A DNA stretch of 15,851 nt from contig JAJZIF010000034.1 in the NCBI GenBank assembly GCA_021810735.1, forward strand, positions 1 through 15,851, given 5' to 3'. This DNA is from Acidobacteriota bacterium (GTDB lineage Bacteria > Acidobacteriota > Terriglobia > Terriglobales > Acidobacteriaceae). The notes under the pieces were generated by a model. That model was not told the DNA's origin and made no database searches. It saw only the letters and a list, made by a program, of their open reading frames with translations. A program made the position numbers and the translations under genes. Below are positions 1-8,284 of this stretch, piece after piece; within the stretch, counting starts at the first letter, position 1, and each line of letters starts with the position of its first letter.

Positions 1-741
1 TTGCCGAATCCCGAGGACCGCTGGACCGGTATATAGGCGCCCGGAGGTTCCTAGCCGTGGCAGGAATTGCGTTCCTCCCTTGAGGCCAGGTTTGCAGGAG
101 CTTTCGGGCAGGAGGATGTCGACCCCGAGCCTATCGGCCACGCTGCCGCTCATTACCTTCAATGCGCCTTTCGCCTGCTTCGGTTCGCGCGAATCGAATG
201 CCAGCCGGAACTGGCAAAAGCGGTTCGGTTTGAGATGGAGTTTCTGGTAGAGTGACCGTCGAATCCAACCCCTGCAATCGTTGGTGCCGAGGACATGGTC
301 CTTGACCACCGCAATGCTTAGATTGGGTTCTTCCGTCACCAGCTTGCAGTCGGAGATCAGGATGGAGAAATACGTCATCGCTGCCTCCGGCCAAAATTGA
401 AAGCGCTCAATAATTGGCTTTGCATGCTCATCGCCGACGAAGTAGAACTTGCCGTCCTTCGCCGAACCACTCGCACCTACAAGCTTGTATACGACCTCAC
501 CGTAGACCAGATTGGCCATGCGGTCTTCAACCACGGATTGTTCGTACGCCGTCAACTCACTCGGTACGCTTATGCGCGCTACTCGGATGCCGGGGTAGAG
601 TTGCGCGAGGAGCTTTCCCTCGAGCGTGTCCTTCCGGCCCAGTTTGGTGGCCTTGCGGGTCACTTCTCCAGCGGCATCGATCTTCAGCTCAAGAATGAGC
701 CTTGGATCGTCCGCTGCGTGTTGTGTCCTGTTCGCTGTCAT
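1..741 (-). CDS. Partial protein with motifs resembling the first barrel of two-barrel (RdRP/YonO-like) RNA polymerases
   Basis: An uninterrupted frame runs from ATG at 741 to base 1 with no stop, giving the first 247 residues of a longer protein. AGGAG lies seven bases before the ATG. I do not recognise it by overall identity. Residues 147-220 hold motifs in the order seen in the first double-psi beta-barrel of eukaryotic-type RNA-dependent RNA polymerases: a D-x-x-G-x-I turn (GTNDCRGWI, 152-160), QFR (177-179), AKG (190-192) and SSCK (214-217). In that family these correspond to DG-x-G-x-I, Q-I-R, KG and S-x-x-K; the two lysines here, K191 and K217, are 26 apart. The catalytic second-barrel DxDGD would lie beyond the window. 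The N-terminal 100 residues show no domain I can name. The gene follows the T4SS operon by 244 bp, so it may be co-transcribed or have its own promoter. The reading frame is certain; the polymerase assignment is inference. It could instead be an uncharacterised plasmid protein with chance motif similarity. Confidence 0.45.
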   Translation of the reverse strand, partial: MTANRTQHAADDPRLILELKIDAAGEVTRKATKLGRKDTLEGKLLAQLYPGIRVARISVPSELTAYEQSVVEDRMANLVYGEVVYKLVGASGSAKDGKFYFVGDEHAKPIIERFQFWPEAAMTYFSILISDCKLVTEEPNLSIAVVKDHVLGTNDCRGWIRRSLYQKLHLKPNRFCQFRLAFDSREPKQAKGALKVMSGSVADRLGVDILLPESSCKPGLKGGTQFLPRLGTSGRLYTGPAVLGIRQ

Positions 742-979
742 CGTTTCTCCTCACTTGTCTGGCGCTCCGGACGAGTGATTGAGAGATTTGGCTGTTCCCG
801 GTTGCATCTCCCTCTCGCCTGGTTGCCCGTGTTAGGGGTGTCTGTTGACCGAACCAGGCTTCAGGAATGAAACCGGGTCAGCGCGGAATTCCTCATCGCA
901 AGCGATAAGGGTTCAAGAGAGGCCGACGGTGACCTATACAAGGTTTGTCTCCTCTTTGAAACTCGTGGCTGACCTCAAG

Positions 980-1000
980 CCGCTGCTACTTCTGCAGCGG
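980..1000 (-). other. Seven-bp perfect hairpin overlapping a stop codon
   Basis: CCGCTGC at 980-986 and GCAGCGG at 994-1000 are perfect complements around a seven-base loop. The TAG of the 99-residue gene (988-986) lies across the loop and one arm. No T-run follows on the minus strand (CTTGAGG comes next), so it is not a textbook intrinsic terminator. It could be an mRNA 3'-stabilising or attenuating hairpin between the lower operon and the gene at 741-1. Confidence 0.35.
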
Positions 1001-1285
1001 GCGCTTCACTAAAATCGGGTTGCCTCCCTGCACCTCTGCTTCTGCTTGGTAGGACATGACCACATAGATCACACCTCCCTTCGACTGAAATGCCTTGATC
1101 AGCGCCTCGCTTTCATTTGCCGCTTCCTCACCAAGCTCGGGCCTCGTCAGCGATGACCCCTCTTTGGAGAGAAAGTATCGAGCAACCTCCTCTGCTGGCT
1201 GGCGGGGCTTCCTTCCCCGTTTTACCGACGCCGGTTCCGCCATCGGTGAGCTTTCTTCAGTCGTTTTTGCGATCGCTGTTTCCAT
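986..1285 (-). CDS. Small basic protein of unknown function, last gene of lower T4SS operon
   Basis: The product is 99 residues and I do not recognise it. The N-terminal 20 residues are acidic and polar. Residues 22-28 (KRGRKPR) form a basic AT-hook-like stretch, although the strict AT-hook core is RGRP. The middle is helical and charged, and the C-terminal third (IYVVMSYQAEAEVQ) looks like beta-strand. There is no signal peptide or membrane segment, so it is probably cytoplasmic. It starts 11 bp after the VirB8 stop. The site GAGGTGG sits directly after that stop codon and before the ATG, which indicates translation from the same mRNA. A role in DNA or RNA binding near the T4SS is possible but rests only on the basic motif. 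Confidence 0.7.
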   Translation of the reverse strand: METAIAKTTEESSPMAEPASVKRGRKPRQPAEEVARYFLSKEGSSLTRPELGEEAANESEALIKAFQSKGGVIYVVMSYQAEAEVQGGNPILVKRPLQK

Positions 1286-1296
1286 CGTCCACCTCG

Positions 1297-2010
1297 CTAC
1301 TGTTGCGGCTGCCCGCTGTCCGGCGTGGCCAGAATGCGATCGCGCCGCTCCCCTTCAATCGGACGCTCGCTGTAATTGGCGATCCACAGTCCATCCGGGT
1401 TCCCATCGCTTCTGCGGTCGGCCACCAGGCGGATACGGTATTCGTTGACGAAATGGTCCGTGGTCTCCGTGCCCTTCGTAACGTGATGAACATCCTTCAC
1501 CCCATAGGCAAGAAAGCTAAGAGGCTCTCCGGGAACGGTATCGATCTCGCGTAGATGAAACACCGATTGGACCTGATCGTCGTCGACCTTTCCGCGCGTG
1601 TTGTCATCGGACATGGCCTTCAGGGTGTAGCTGCGCAGATTGCGCGTCATCATGTTGAGGCTGGTGGCCCAACGCTCATCGACATCGGAGGGCATGTAGT
1701 TGAGATACTCTGCGAGGAAGCGCTTGGCGAACGCCTCATTCAGCAATTCATCCGTTCCGGCAGTTGCCCCGGACACTGCCGCTCCCCTCGTTTCGTGGCC
1801 AAGCACGGAGGCTTCACCATTCGGAGCGATGCGGATCACGGTCGGTGGTTGCAGGCGCACGAACACCGCCAGCCCCAATGCAAGGAGGGCCACGGGCACA
1901 GTGAGGAACGCCAGTAGCCACGCCCTGTCGGCATTGGCCTTGAGCGCGCCATCCACTTCGTAGTATTTGGGTCGCACGGCGTCTACCGGAATCATCGTTG
2001 TGTTTGCCAT
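1297..2010 (-). CDS. virB8: VirB8/TrbF-like T4SS inner-membrane protein
   Basis: The 237-residue protein has a short cytoplasmic N-terminus, one membrane segment at about residues 31-52, and a periplasmic domain. This is the normal VirB8/TrbF layout and a normal length. In this family the periplasmic domain is an NTF2-like fold that nucleates the complex and contacts VirB9 and VirB10. Sequence support includes the stretch with FLAEYLNYM around residues 97-105, typical of the helical start of that domain, and a C-terminal strand region ending near YRIRLVADRR and GLWIANYSE. The last 15 or so residues are polar and probably disordered. AAAGGAG precedes the ATG. It follows VirB6 by 33 bp, in the same order as in classical virB operons. 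The family call rests on topology, size and position as well as sequence. Confidence 0.82.
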   Translation of the reverse strand: MANTTMIPVDAVRPKYYEVDGALKANADRAWLLAFLTVPVALLALGLAVFVRLQPPTVIRIAPNGEASVLGHETRGAAVSGATAGTDELLNEAFAKRFLAEYLNYMPSDVDERWATSLNMMTRNLRSYTLKAMSDDNTRGKVDDDQVQSVFHLREIDTVPGEPLSFLAYGVKDVHHVTKGTETTDHFVNEYRIRLVADRRSDGNPDGLWIANYSERPIEGERRDRILATPDSGQPQQ

Positions 2011-2043
2011 AGTGCTAGCTCTCCTTTACTCTCTGAATTCCGC

Positions 2044-3864
2044 CTATTGTTCTCGTTCGTTCTCGCGACGCTTCTTTCCATAGGCATCCGAGAACTGTGT
2101 CTTCGCTTCGGTCACTGATCCTTGCGCAGTCGTTGCCACTCGGCTCGCAGCGTTGCTCACTGCACCGGTGACGGCACTGGATGCTCTCTGCGCAGTCTCG
2201 ACCGGATGAGATACCGCATGAATGGCTGATTGGGCCGCTCGCCCCGTGTTCACCGACGTATTGGCAATCGAGCCTGCGAGCCTTCCTGCGCCGCCTCCGA
2301 CTTTGCCGGCGGAATCTACTGGGTTTCTGGCAGCTTCCGCCACTTTCCCGGCAGCAGCGGTTGCGGCGTTCCCACCGGCAACAGCGCTATATGAGGCAAG
2401 TCGCGCCGCATGGTAGGCACCCCAGGTGGCAAGGCCGTCCCGGCGTGCATTCGGCGACCTTCCGCTTCGGCCGGAGGTGTTTCTGACACTCCCAGCCTGT
2501 ACAACTGCATTCTTGGAAGAATTCTGTCCTGTGCTCCCTGCGCCCGTCGGACTTGAGTCGGTGCCTTTGGATAGATTCCGATTCATTGCGGCACCAAGAT
2601 TTCCCCGTATTTCTGCCGCATGGCCCTCGGCAGTCGGAGGTGAGCTGTCGCTTGTGGCGCCGTCGGCGCGTGTGGTATCTTTCGCTCCTGTGTGGGCGTT
2701 GCTTGCTGATCCCTCCGTCGCACCTACAGCAATTTGGCTCGTGCCAGCGGCATCCAAAGCTGGTTGGTTGGCGTGAGTGCTTTCGGGCTTCGATGTGCCC
2801 GCATCCAGCCCCTTCTGAACGGGAGCGGGCTGGTTGCCAGTTCCGGCGCTAACGGTAGATTTCGAGACGGCGCTCTCGGAGCCAGCCCCTCCACTGGCTC
2901 CAACTCCAGCGCTCGACCCTACACCTGCGCCTCCGGCTGCTGCGCCCGCTGCAGCACCCTCGATTGCGGCCGCGCCGGCGGTAATGGCCGTTGCGGCAGC
3001 GCCAATCAACGCTGCCGCAGTCGCTCCGACATCTCCACTCACGATCCTCTTTGCGATGAATGGAATGATCGCGATGGCGAGTGAGAAGATGATGCTGGCA
3101 AAACCGATCAGAAAGGACCCTTCAAGATTTCCCAGCCCTCCCAGAAAGTTGTTCTGATTGAGCATCTGCCCAACTTGCCCCATCTGGACGGCACTGAGGA
3201 GCGCTCCAAAACCTCCATACAAGACCGGCCACGCATTCCAGATGAAGACATTTTCGGCGTAAGACTTGGCCAGGCGGTTCGTAGCTCCCAGCGGCATCAG
3301 GCCAATCACGATCGGCCCAAAGATGTAAAGGATGCTGCCGTAGAGGATGTAAAAGAATCCAAAGATCACAATCACGACGGGGTAGAGCACATACGCAATC
3401 AGAATCAGCATGGCGTCGATCAAACCGGCCACCGAGCCGGTGATGAGACCCCACATCTTCTGAAAGCCAATCTGACTGAACTGCGTCTGGAGATCGCTGG
3501 CCCAGTTCTCGAAGAGGTTTCCCGCGCCGGACGCGCTGTTGACCCAATTGCCGGCGTTGACGAAGCCTTGATTGAGAGTCGTAAAGATAGTGTGGTAATT
3601 CATCACCACGATGGCTGTGACCACGTACTTGATGAGGTTCGTGCCCAACCCGCGGACATCGCCTCCATGCAGAGCCGACTGATACACCTGCCATAAGAAC
3701 CCGACTACAAGGACGACATAGGCCACGTTCTGCATCCCGGCCGTAATGTTGGTCGAATCGATTCCCGCAACCGCCTGCGTGAGGAAACGCTCGAACAGAT
3801 TCAGCTGCGTCGCCTGGAAGAAGGCGAGCGCTGAGATTGCGGGATGGAGAAACGCAGTCATCAT
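2044..3864 (-). CDS. virB6: VirB6/TrbL-like polytopic T4SS channel protein with long Ala/Gly/Ser-rich tail
   Basis: The 606-residue protein has an N-terminal membrane half and a low-complexity C-terminal half. Hydrophobic segments are visible at about 45-63, 79-95, 145-165, 166-190, 208-225 and 250-272, with a conserved-looking IFGPIVIGLMPL at 181-192. This is typical of VirB6/TrbL proteins, which form the inner-membrane translocation platform. From about residue 283 the sequence becomes rich in Ala, Gly, Ser and Thr for over 300 residues, and ends in a charged tail (KKRRENEREQ). TrbL-type proteins often carry such extensions, but this one is more than half of the protein. Two adjacent ATG codons (3864 and 3861) could start it. 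The start lies five bases after the upstream stop (TAA) with only a weak Shine-Dalgarno site, suggesting translational coupling. Confidence 0.87.
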   Translation of the reverse strand: MMTAFLHPAISALAFFQATQLNLFERFLTQAVAGIDSTNITAGMQNVAYVVLVVGFLWQVYQSALHGGDVRGLGTNLIKYVVTAIVVMNYHTIFTTLNQGFVNAGNWVNSASGAGNLFENWASDLQTQFSQIGFQKMWGLITGSVAGLIDAMLILIAYVLYPVVIVIFGFFYILYGSILYIFGPIVIGLMPLGATNRLAKSYAENVFIWNAWPVLYGGFGALLSAVQMGQVGQMLNQNNFLGGLGNLEGSFLIGFASIIFSLAIAIIPFIAKRIVSGDVGATAAALIGAAATAITAGAAAIEGAAAGAAAGGAGVGSSAGVGASGGAGSESAVSKSTVSAGTGNQPAPVQKGLDAGTSKPESTHANQPALDAAGTSQIAVGATEGSASNAHTGAKDTTRADGATSDSSPPTAEGHAAEIRGNLGAAMNRNLSKGTDSSPTGAGSTGQNSSKNAVVQAGSVRNTSGRSGRSPNARRDGLATWGAYHAARLASYSAVAGGNAATAAAGKVAEAARNPVDSAGKVGGGAGRLAGSIANTSVNTGRAAQSAIHAVSHPVETAQRASSAVTGAVSNAASRVATTAQGSVTEAKTQFSDAYGKKRRENEREQ

Positions 3865-3869
3865 CGCGA

Positions 3870-4775
3870 TTACCTGTTTGTCAACGATCCATGGATCAGG
3901 CCGTTATTGCTGCTGTTGTCGGTCGCAGCAAGCTTCGCCATCTCACTCTGGTTCGCGATATCGATCCCGTGGGTACGCATCAGTTCCGCAAGAGCCGCCT
4001 GGGTATAGGCATTCGCCCGTACCAGCCAGACATCGGCCTCCGCTTCAAGGATCGGGGCGCTCCCCGGGGCAGCAGCGGAGATCTGCTGGCCCATCTTGTC
4101 CGCCTCGGCAAGTTCCGCATCGGCGAGGGCGTCGATCTCGATGGCGCGTTTCATCGCGTCCTGCGCCTGCGCGTCGGTCATGTCCGCCATGTTGCGCACC
4201 TGCGGCGATGCCGCATTCTGCGCCATCACCACGCCATACACGTTTTGAAACTGAGGAGAGACGTTTGCAACGTCATTTGCATTGCGGGAAAGCAGGATGG
4301 ATTCAAGACTCTGCGATTGCGGCAACGTGGCGCTCGCAACGTTCACGCGGAACATGCCACTCACTTGGCCGAACTGGTCCTCGAACTGTTGGACGGAACT
4401 CCTGGCCTGGTTGATGGCGGCAACCGGATAGACAACTTCCTGCTCATACGTCGCGATGCCTTGCTGCGTCTGATTGATGGCCGCCAGAGGCGCAGCCACG
4501 TAGGTATTCATCAACGACTCAATCTGGGACAGACCGGCCAGAATCGCCGCGATACCGACTCCAAATTGCCCGTGTGCCGGCGATGGAACAATGAGCAACG
4601 CCAGGAGTATCGCCGCCGCTGTTTTCCATACGCTCGGCCGATACCACGGGTGTTCCTTTTGTGCCTCGAATTCAATATCGGGCACGGGCTTCGGAACTTC
4701 CGGTGCGAAGCGCTCTTTCCGCCGCCAGAAGAGCGGTTTCCGCATCTTGTCGGTTTTCTTCTTCGACTCCGTCAT
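3870..4775 (-). CDS. VirB5-like secreted T4SS protein, second tandem copy
   Basis: The 301-residue protein has a long charged cytoplasmic N-terminus (about 48 residues), a hydrophobic segment at 50-63 ending in PSPAHGQ (a possible signal cleavage), and a helical Gln/Ala-rich mature part. This fits VirB5-like minor pilus or adhesin proteins. It is paralogous to the gene immediately upstream. Both share a QxLExIL-SR motif, an Asn-Ala-Ala-Ser-Pro-Gln segment, and a PGS-x-P near the C-terminus preceding an alanine-rich helix. AAGGAGG overlaps the upstream stop seven bases before this ATG, an almost ideal site. The unusually long N-region suggests it may stay anchored in the inner membrane rather than being cleaved. 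Confidence that this is a T4SS structural protein is high; the VirB5 label rests on position, topology and composition. Confidence 0.68.
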   Translation of the reverse strand: MTESKKKTDKMRKPLFWRRKERFAPEVPKPVPDIEFEAQKEHPWYRPSVWKTAAAILLALLIVPSPAHGQFGVGIAAILAGLSQIESLMNTYVAAPLAAINQTQQGIATYEQEVVYPVAAINQARSSVQQFEDQFGQVSGMFRVNVASATLPQSQSLESILLSRNANDVANVSPQFQNVYGVVMAQNAASPQVRNMADMTDAQAQDAMKRAIEIDALADAELAEADKMGQQISAAAPGSAPILEAEADVWLVRANAYTQAALAELMRTHGIDIANQSEMAKLAATDNSSNNGLIHGSLTNR

Positions 4776-4787
4776 ACAATTGCCTCC

Positions 4788-5639
4788 TTATCGCGTGAGT
4801 GCTCCGGAAACCAGATTGTCGATGTCGTCCGCCGCCGCTGCTCTTCGCTTCACGAGGACGTTGTCATGGGCGATCCTGCCTGCCTCCTGACGCAGTTCCG
4901 CGGCAAGCATCTTCTGCATGAATGCCTGGCAGCGAAGATTGGCGACCTGGGCCTGCGCGGTAATATAGGGGTCGGAACCGGGCGTGCTGACCGCGACCTG
5001 GTTCTCCATTTGATTCGCCGTCTGAAGCATCAGGTCCTGTCCCTGATCGGCAACGAGCGTGGTCTTCAGGTTCTCCTGCCCCAGCGAGTCGTCGATGTCC
5101 ATCATCACGCGGTCCTGAGGAGAAGCGGCATTCACCGGAGGGACCGATCCATAGTTGGCGCTGAAACTTGTCTGGAGAGCAGGGACCTGCGAGGCCTGAC
5201 GGCTGTGCAGGATGGTTTCCAACTGCTGCGGGTTGGGCAACGTCGCGCTCTCGAATGGAGTGTCGAAGACCTGCGTCATGTAGCTGCGATAGCTGGCAAT
5301 CGAGTTGGACACGAAACCACGGGCCTGATTGACCAGCGCGAGCGGCCACACGGTTGCCTGATAGAGCTGCTGCATCTCCCCAGTCATCTGGTTGATCGCC
5401 TGGAGGGAGCCGCCCATATCGCTCTGGATGGTGCTGAACATCGCTTGAAAGATATCCAAAAACTGGGCGTGGGCTGGAGCGGGCGCCGCCAACCATGCGC
5501 CGGCAGCGACCGCTCCAACCAGCAAGCCCCTCTTCCAGCGAGAGCGCAGGTTCGACTTTCCCTCCACAGATGTCTCCATGTCGCACGGCACGCCGTTGAG
5601 AAGGAGCCCTTCGGTCGCGGTCTTGGTTGTATCGTTCAT
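4788..5639 (-). CDS. VirB5-like secreted T4SS protein, first tandem copy
   Basis: I place the start at ATG 5639, giving 283 residues. This ATG forms an ATGA overlap with the VirB4 stop and has GGAGG upstream; a longer in-frame reading to 5777 would lie inside VirB4. The N-terminus has a basic stretch (about 32-37), a hydrophobic core at 39-52 and an APAHAQ cleavage site near residues 55-59, so the mature protein is exported by Sec. The mature part opens with QFLDIFQAMFSTIQSDM and is mostly helical, rich in Gln, Ala and Ser. VirB5 proteins have this build and lie directly after virB4. It is a paralogue of the next gene (shared QxLExIL-SR, NAASPQ and PGSxP segments). It probably forms a pilus-tip or periplasmic component. 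Confidence 0.7.
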   Translation of the reverse strand: MNDTTKTATEGLLLNGVPCDMETSVEGKSNLRSRWKRGLLVGAVAAGAWLAAPAPAHAQFLDIFQAMFSTIQSDMGGSLQAINQMTGEMQQLYQATVWPLALVNQARGFVSNSIASYRSYMTQVFDTPFESATLPNPQQLETILHSRQASQVPALQTSFSANYGSVPPVNAASPQDRVMMDIDDSLGQENLKTTLVADQGQDLMLQTANQMENQVAVSTPGSDPYITAQAQVANLRCQAFMQKMLAAELRQEAGRIAHDNVLVKRRAAAADDIDNLVSGALTR

Positions 5640-8284
5640 TGCGTCAATGCCTCCAGGACTGCGCCGGACCGCTCTTCCGGCAGTGGAGCGAGGTCCGCAA
5701 GTCCACGCGGATAGCGGTCCGCAAGCGCTTCGTAGGTTTCGAGCAGAGTGGCCGCTCCGTGTTCCGCCAGCCACCATTTTCGATACGTGCGCTCTCGCGG
5801 ATAGGTGGTGGTGATCCAGTAATCGACCGGGCTCGGAACGATACGGATGGTATGCGTCGACTCGGCCTTCTCTCCGATCGCGATGAGGAACTCGGCGCTG
5901 TGGCCCTTTTTCGGGTGGGCAAAGGTCTTGATCTGGTTCAGTGCGGTCTCATTCAGATGGAGGTGCTCCCGCAACGCGGTCATATCGCCCGGCTGTTTGC
6001 CAACGATCTTCGTGGTCGAGTTCTTGATGATGCCGGCGCCATATTGATTCGGTTTGTCCGGCGTCCCCACAAAGTCTTCCGGCGTCTGGCTGATGCCCCA
6101 GATGCTCGCATAGCGTTTACGCGCGGTGCGGAAGAGCTGGACCACGACTCCGGCGAGAATCGGCGACTCCAGCAGCGCCCAGCACTCGTCGAGCATCACG
6201 ATGCTCGGCCGTCCGGTCCATCCGGAGGCGCGGTAGGTCGCTGTATGTGCGATCAGGAGGCTCATGGCGTGCTCGAGCCGCTTGTCGTTCTTGAGCCGCT
6301 CGACGTTGAAATAGAGCCAGGGATTGTCGAGCTGAATGGTTGTCGGCCGGTCGAACAACCGCGCATAGGGGCCTTCATCGACCCAGGCCCGCAGTTTGGT
6401 CGATGCCATCTGCGCCATCGCATTGATCTTCTGGTTGCGGTCCCGGTCCTGCCAGTGCGCCAGCTCGGCGGCCAGGTCTCCGAACAATGGGATCGGATTC
6501 GAGGTCTTGGCGCTACAGCGCTTGTACGTCGATGCGATGGCTTCGAGCAGGACGCTGTCCAGAAGATCGATGTCGAGATCGGGGGGCGTGTTCTCTCCCA
6601 GCATGTGCCGGGTAAGGTTTTTGAGAAACGAAATCTGGTCGTTCGATGGCTTCGTTTCACCCTTTGGCAGGTCCCAGGGGTTGATGGTCTGGTCGCTGTC
6701 GAGCGACATCTCGATCATCTCGCCGCCCATCAGCTCCACCAATGGCTGATAGGAGTCGCCACGTTCCAGAATGGAGACCACCGCGTTGGCCCGCGCCACC
6801 ATCAACAACATCTGCTGCGCGGCCAGGGTCTTGCCTCCTCCGGTCTGGGCCATCAGCAGGCCATTGGCGTCGGTGAGTTCAGGATCGAACATCGAAAAGG
6901 GAATGAGCTGGCGATAGGGTGTCTCAAACAGGATGAGCGGACTCTTGCGTGTCCCCGTCCATGGCATCTCGATCGGCACAAGGTCGGCGGCGTTCGGCGT
7001 GAGCATGTCCTGCTCCCGCTTGTCCGTCTCGCCCATGCCGGGTAGTGTTCCGAGGAAGATCCGGCGCTTCGCGATGGTCTCGATGACCGCCTTCGCCCCG
7101 TTCATGTGGGTGAAAGCGTTCAACACCTCTTGCGTCCGGTTGGCAAGCTCTCTTTCCGAGCGCTCCAGATCCCCAAAGGTGACGGCCGGATGCGAGGTGC
7201 GCACCACAACAGAGAGACTCAGCTTCGCCGTCTTGAGCGAGCTCGAAATAATGTCTCGTTGCACCTGCATCAACTGGGCCTGCGCCACCTCCGCTTCGGG
7301 GTTCGATTTGTAATTGCCGTTGGCGTCCTTCTGGGCGGCGATCATCTTTTGCAGGCGTTTCTTGTAACTCTTGAGTACCTTCACCTGATCGGGAATGAGT
7401 ACCTGACCGCTGACGACCACGGGAAACCCGAGCGTCGAGAACTTCTGTAGCATGCCGGGAAAGGTCGCATCGGGAAGTTCTTTGAGGCTGACCACCGAGT
7501 AGAGATGTCCGTCGAGGTTGAGGTAGGTCTCGGTTTCATTCAGAATGCTGGCCTCGGCCGCCTGTTCCCGGGCGCTGCGATGCTCGATGAAGTCTTCGCT
7601 GGGGACGTAAGCGCGCCGGTCGCGGCGGACTGGATGCTGCGCATGCTTCAGTTCCTCAAACAACTCCTGCGTCGAAAGCCGCCGAGGCCCAAGGTTGGCA
7701 GATTCCATCGAGCCTTCCACTCCGCGCAAAATGGACTCGAATTCAGCAAGATAGGTCTCATGCTCTCTGCGGGTGCATTGCATGGTCTTTTTCTGGCTGA
7801 GCGTGAAACCGGCGAGCTTCCGGTTCTGTTGCGCCGAATGATAGAGCCGGGCGTGAATGCGCGGGTCCCAGATGTAGTACACATGCAGACGGTTTTCAAA
7901 GTAAAAGCCTGCCTGCTCCTTGCGCTGCCACATACTGAGCCGATGCGTGTCGAGCGCCATGACCTCGGACTGCTCGGAACGCTGCTGGTCGACATACCGC
8001 TCCAGCAGGCCGTCGAGATGTTCCGAGATCTCATAGCGGAACTGGATCCGCATGCTCACATCGGGGACGCTGCGCATCAGCGCCTCCAGCATCGCCTTCG
8101 CCTGATTCCGGTCGCTGTCGGTCGCGAAGTACGAAAGAACTCCGTTCAGTTCGTAACCCGCGACAAAGGCCCCGTTCGTGCGCACCATAACGTTGTCACC
8201 CTGGGGTAAATCGCGAAGCGGCAACAGTTCACAGACAGCAGGCGCTTTGAGCTTCCGGTCATGCTCTCGGTAGGTCATTGGCAT
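5636..8284 (-). CDS. virB4: VirB4-family T4SS ATPase
   Basis: The 882-residue protein is a VirB4/TraC/TrbE ATPase, which powers pilus biogenesis and substrate passage at the inner-membrane base of the channel. The first 430 or so residues form the CagE/TrbE/VirB-type N-terminal domain. The P-loop domain has Walker A AQTGGGKT, with the lysine at 485. Walker B is VMLDECWALL, with Asp-Glu at 699-700. After it comes RKRYASIWGISQTPEDF, the usual VirB4 region with arginines and the SQ sensor motif. No signal or clear membrane segment is seen. Two starts are possible: ATG 8284, or ATG 8278, which makes an ATGA overlap with the preceding gene; the junction resembles VirB4/VirB5, so 8278 is a serious alternative. 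The 3' end overlaps the next start by four bases. This is the most secure call in the window. Confidence 0.96.
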   Translation of the reverse strand: MPMTYREHDRKLKAPAVCELLPLRDLPQGDNVMVRTNGAFVAGYELNGVLSYFATDSDRNQAKAMLEALMRSVPDVSMRIQFRYEISEHLDGLLERYVDQQRSEQSEVMALDTHRLSMWQRKEQAGFYFENRLHVYYIWDPRIHARLYHSAQQNRKLAGFTLSQKKTMQCTRREHETYLAEFESILRGVEGSMESANLGPRRLSTQELFEELKHAQHPVRRDRRAYVPSEDFIEHRSAREQAAEASILNETETYLNLDGHLYSVVSLKELPDATFPGMLQKFSTLGFPVVVSGQVLIPDQVKVLKSYKKRLQKMIAAQKDANGNYKSNPEAEVAQAQLMQVQRDIISSSLKTAKLSLSVVVRTSHPAVTFGDLERSERELANRTQEVLNAFTHMNGAKAVIETIAKRRIFLGTLPGMGETDKREQDMLTPNAADLVPIEMPWTGTRKSPLILFETPYRQLIPFSMFDPELTDANGLLMAQTGGGKTLAAQQMLLMVARANAVVSILERGDSYQPLVELMGGEMIEMSLDSDQTINPWDLPKGETKPSNDQISFLKNLTRHMLGENTPPDLDIDLLDSVLLEAIASTYKRCSAKTSNPIPLFGDLAAELAHWQDRDRNQKINAMAQMASTKLRAWVDEGPYARLFDRPTTIQLDNPWLYFNVERLKNDKRLEHAMSLLIAHTATYRASGWTGRPSIVMLDECWALLESPILAGVVVQLFRTARKRYASIWGISQTPEDFVGTPDKPNQYGAGIIKNSTTKIVGKQPGDMTALREHLHLNETALNQIKTFAHPKKGHSAEFLIAIGEKAESTHTIRIVPSPVDYWITTTYPRERTYRKWWLAEHGAATLLETYEALADRYPRGLADLAPLPEERSGAVLEALTQ

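Noticed and set aside
397..870. A 157-codon open frame on the plus strand near the left edge
   Set aside because: The minus strand is open from 741 through base 1 with a good ribosome site and coherent motifs. The plus frame runs against transcription of the whole locus.
1095..1963. Several plus-strand frames of 87-145 codons opposite VirB8 and the 99-residue gene
   Set aside because: All are antisense to well-supported genes and none has a ribosome site with a recognisable product.
3837..5714. A 625-codon open frame on the plus strand
   Set aside because: It lies antisense across both VirB5-like genes, whose strand has signal peptides, strong ribosome sites and exact operon junctions. The plus-strand product has no recognisable domain and an Arg/His-rich shadow composition.
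5627..7045. A 472-codon open frame on the plus strand
   Set aside because: It is antisense to the Walker motifs of VirB4 and has no domain of its own. It is a by-product of GC-rich codon use.
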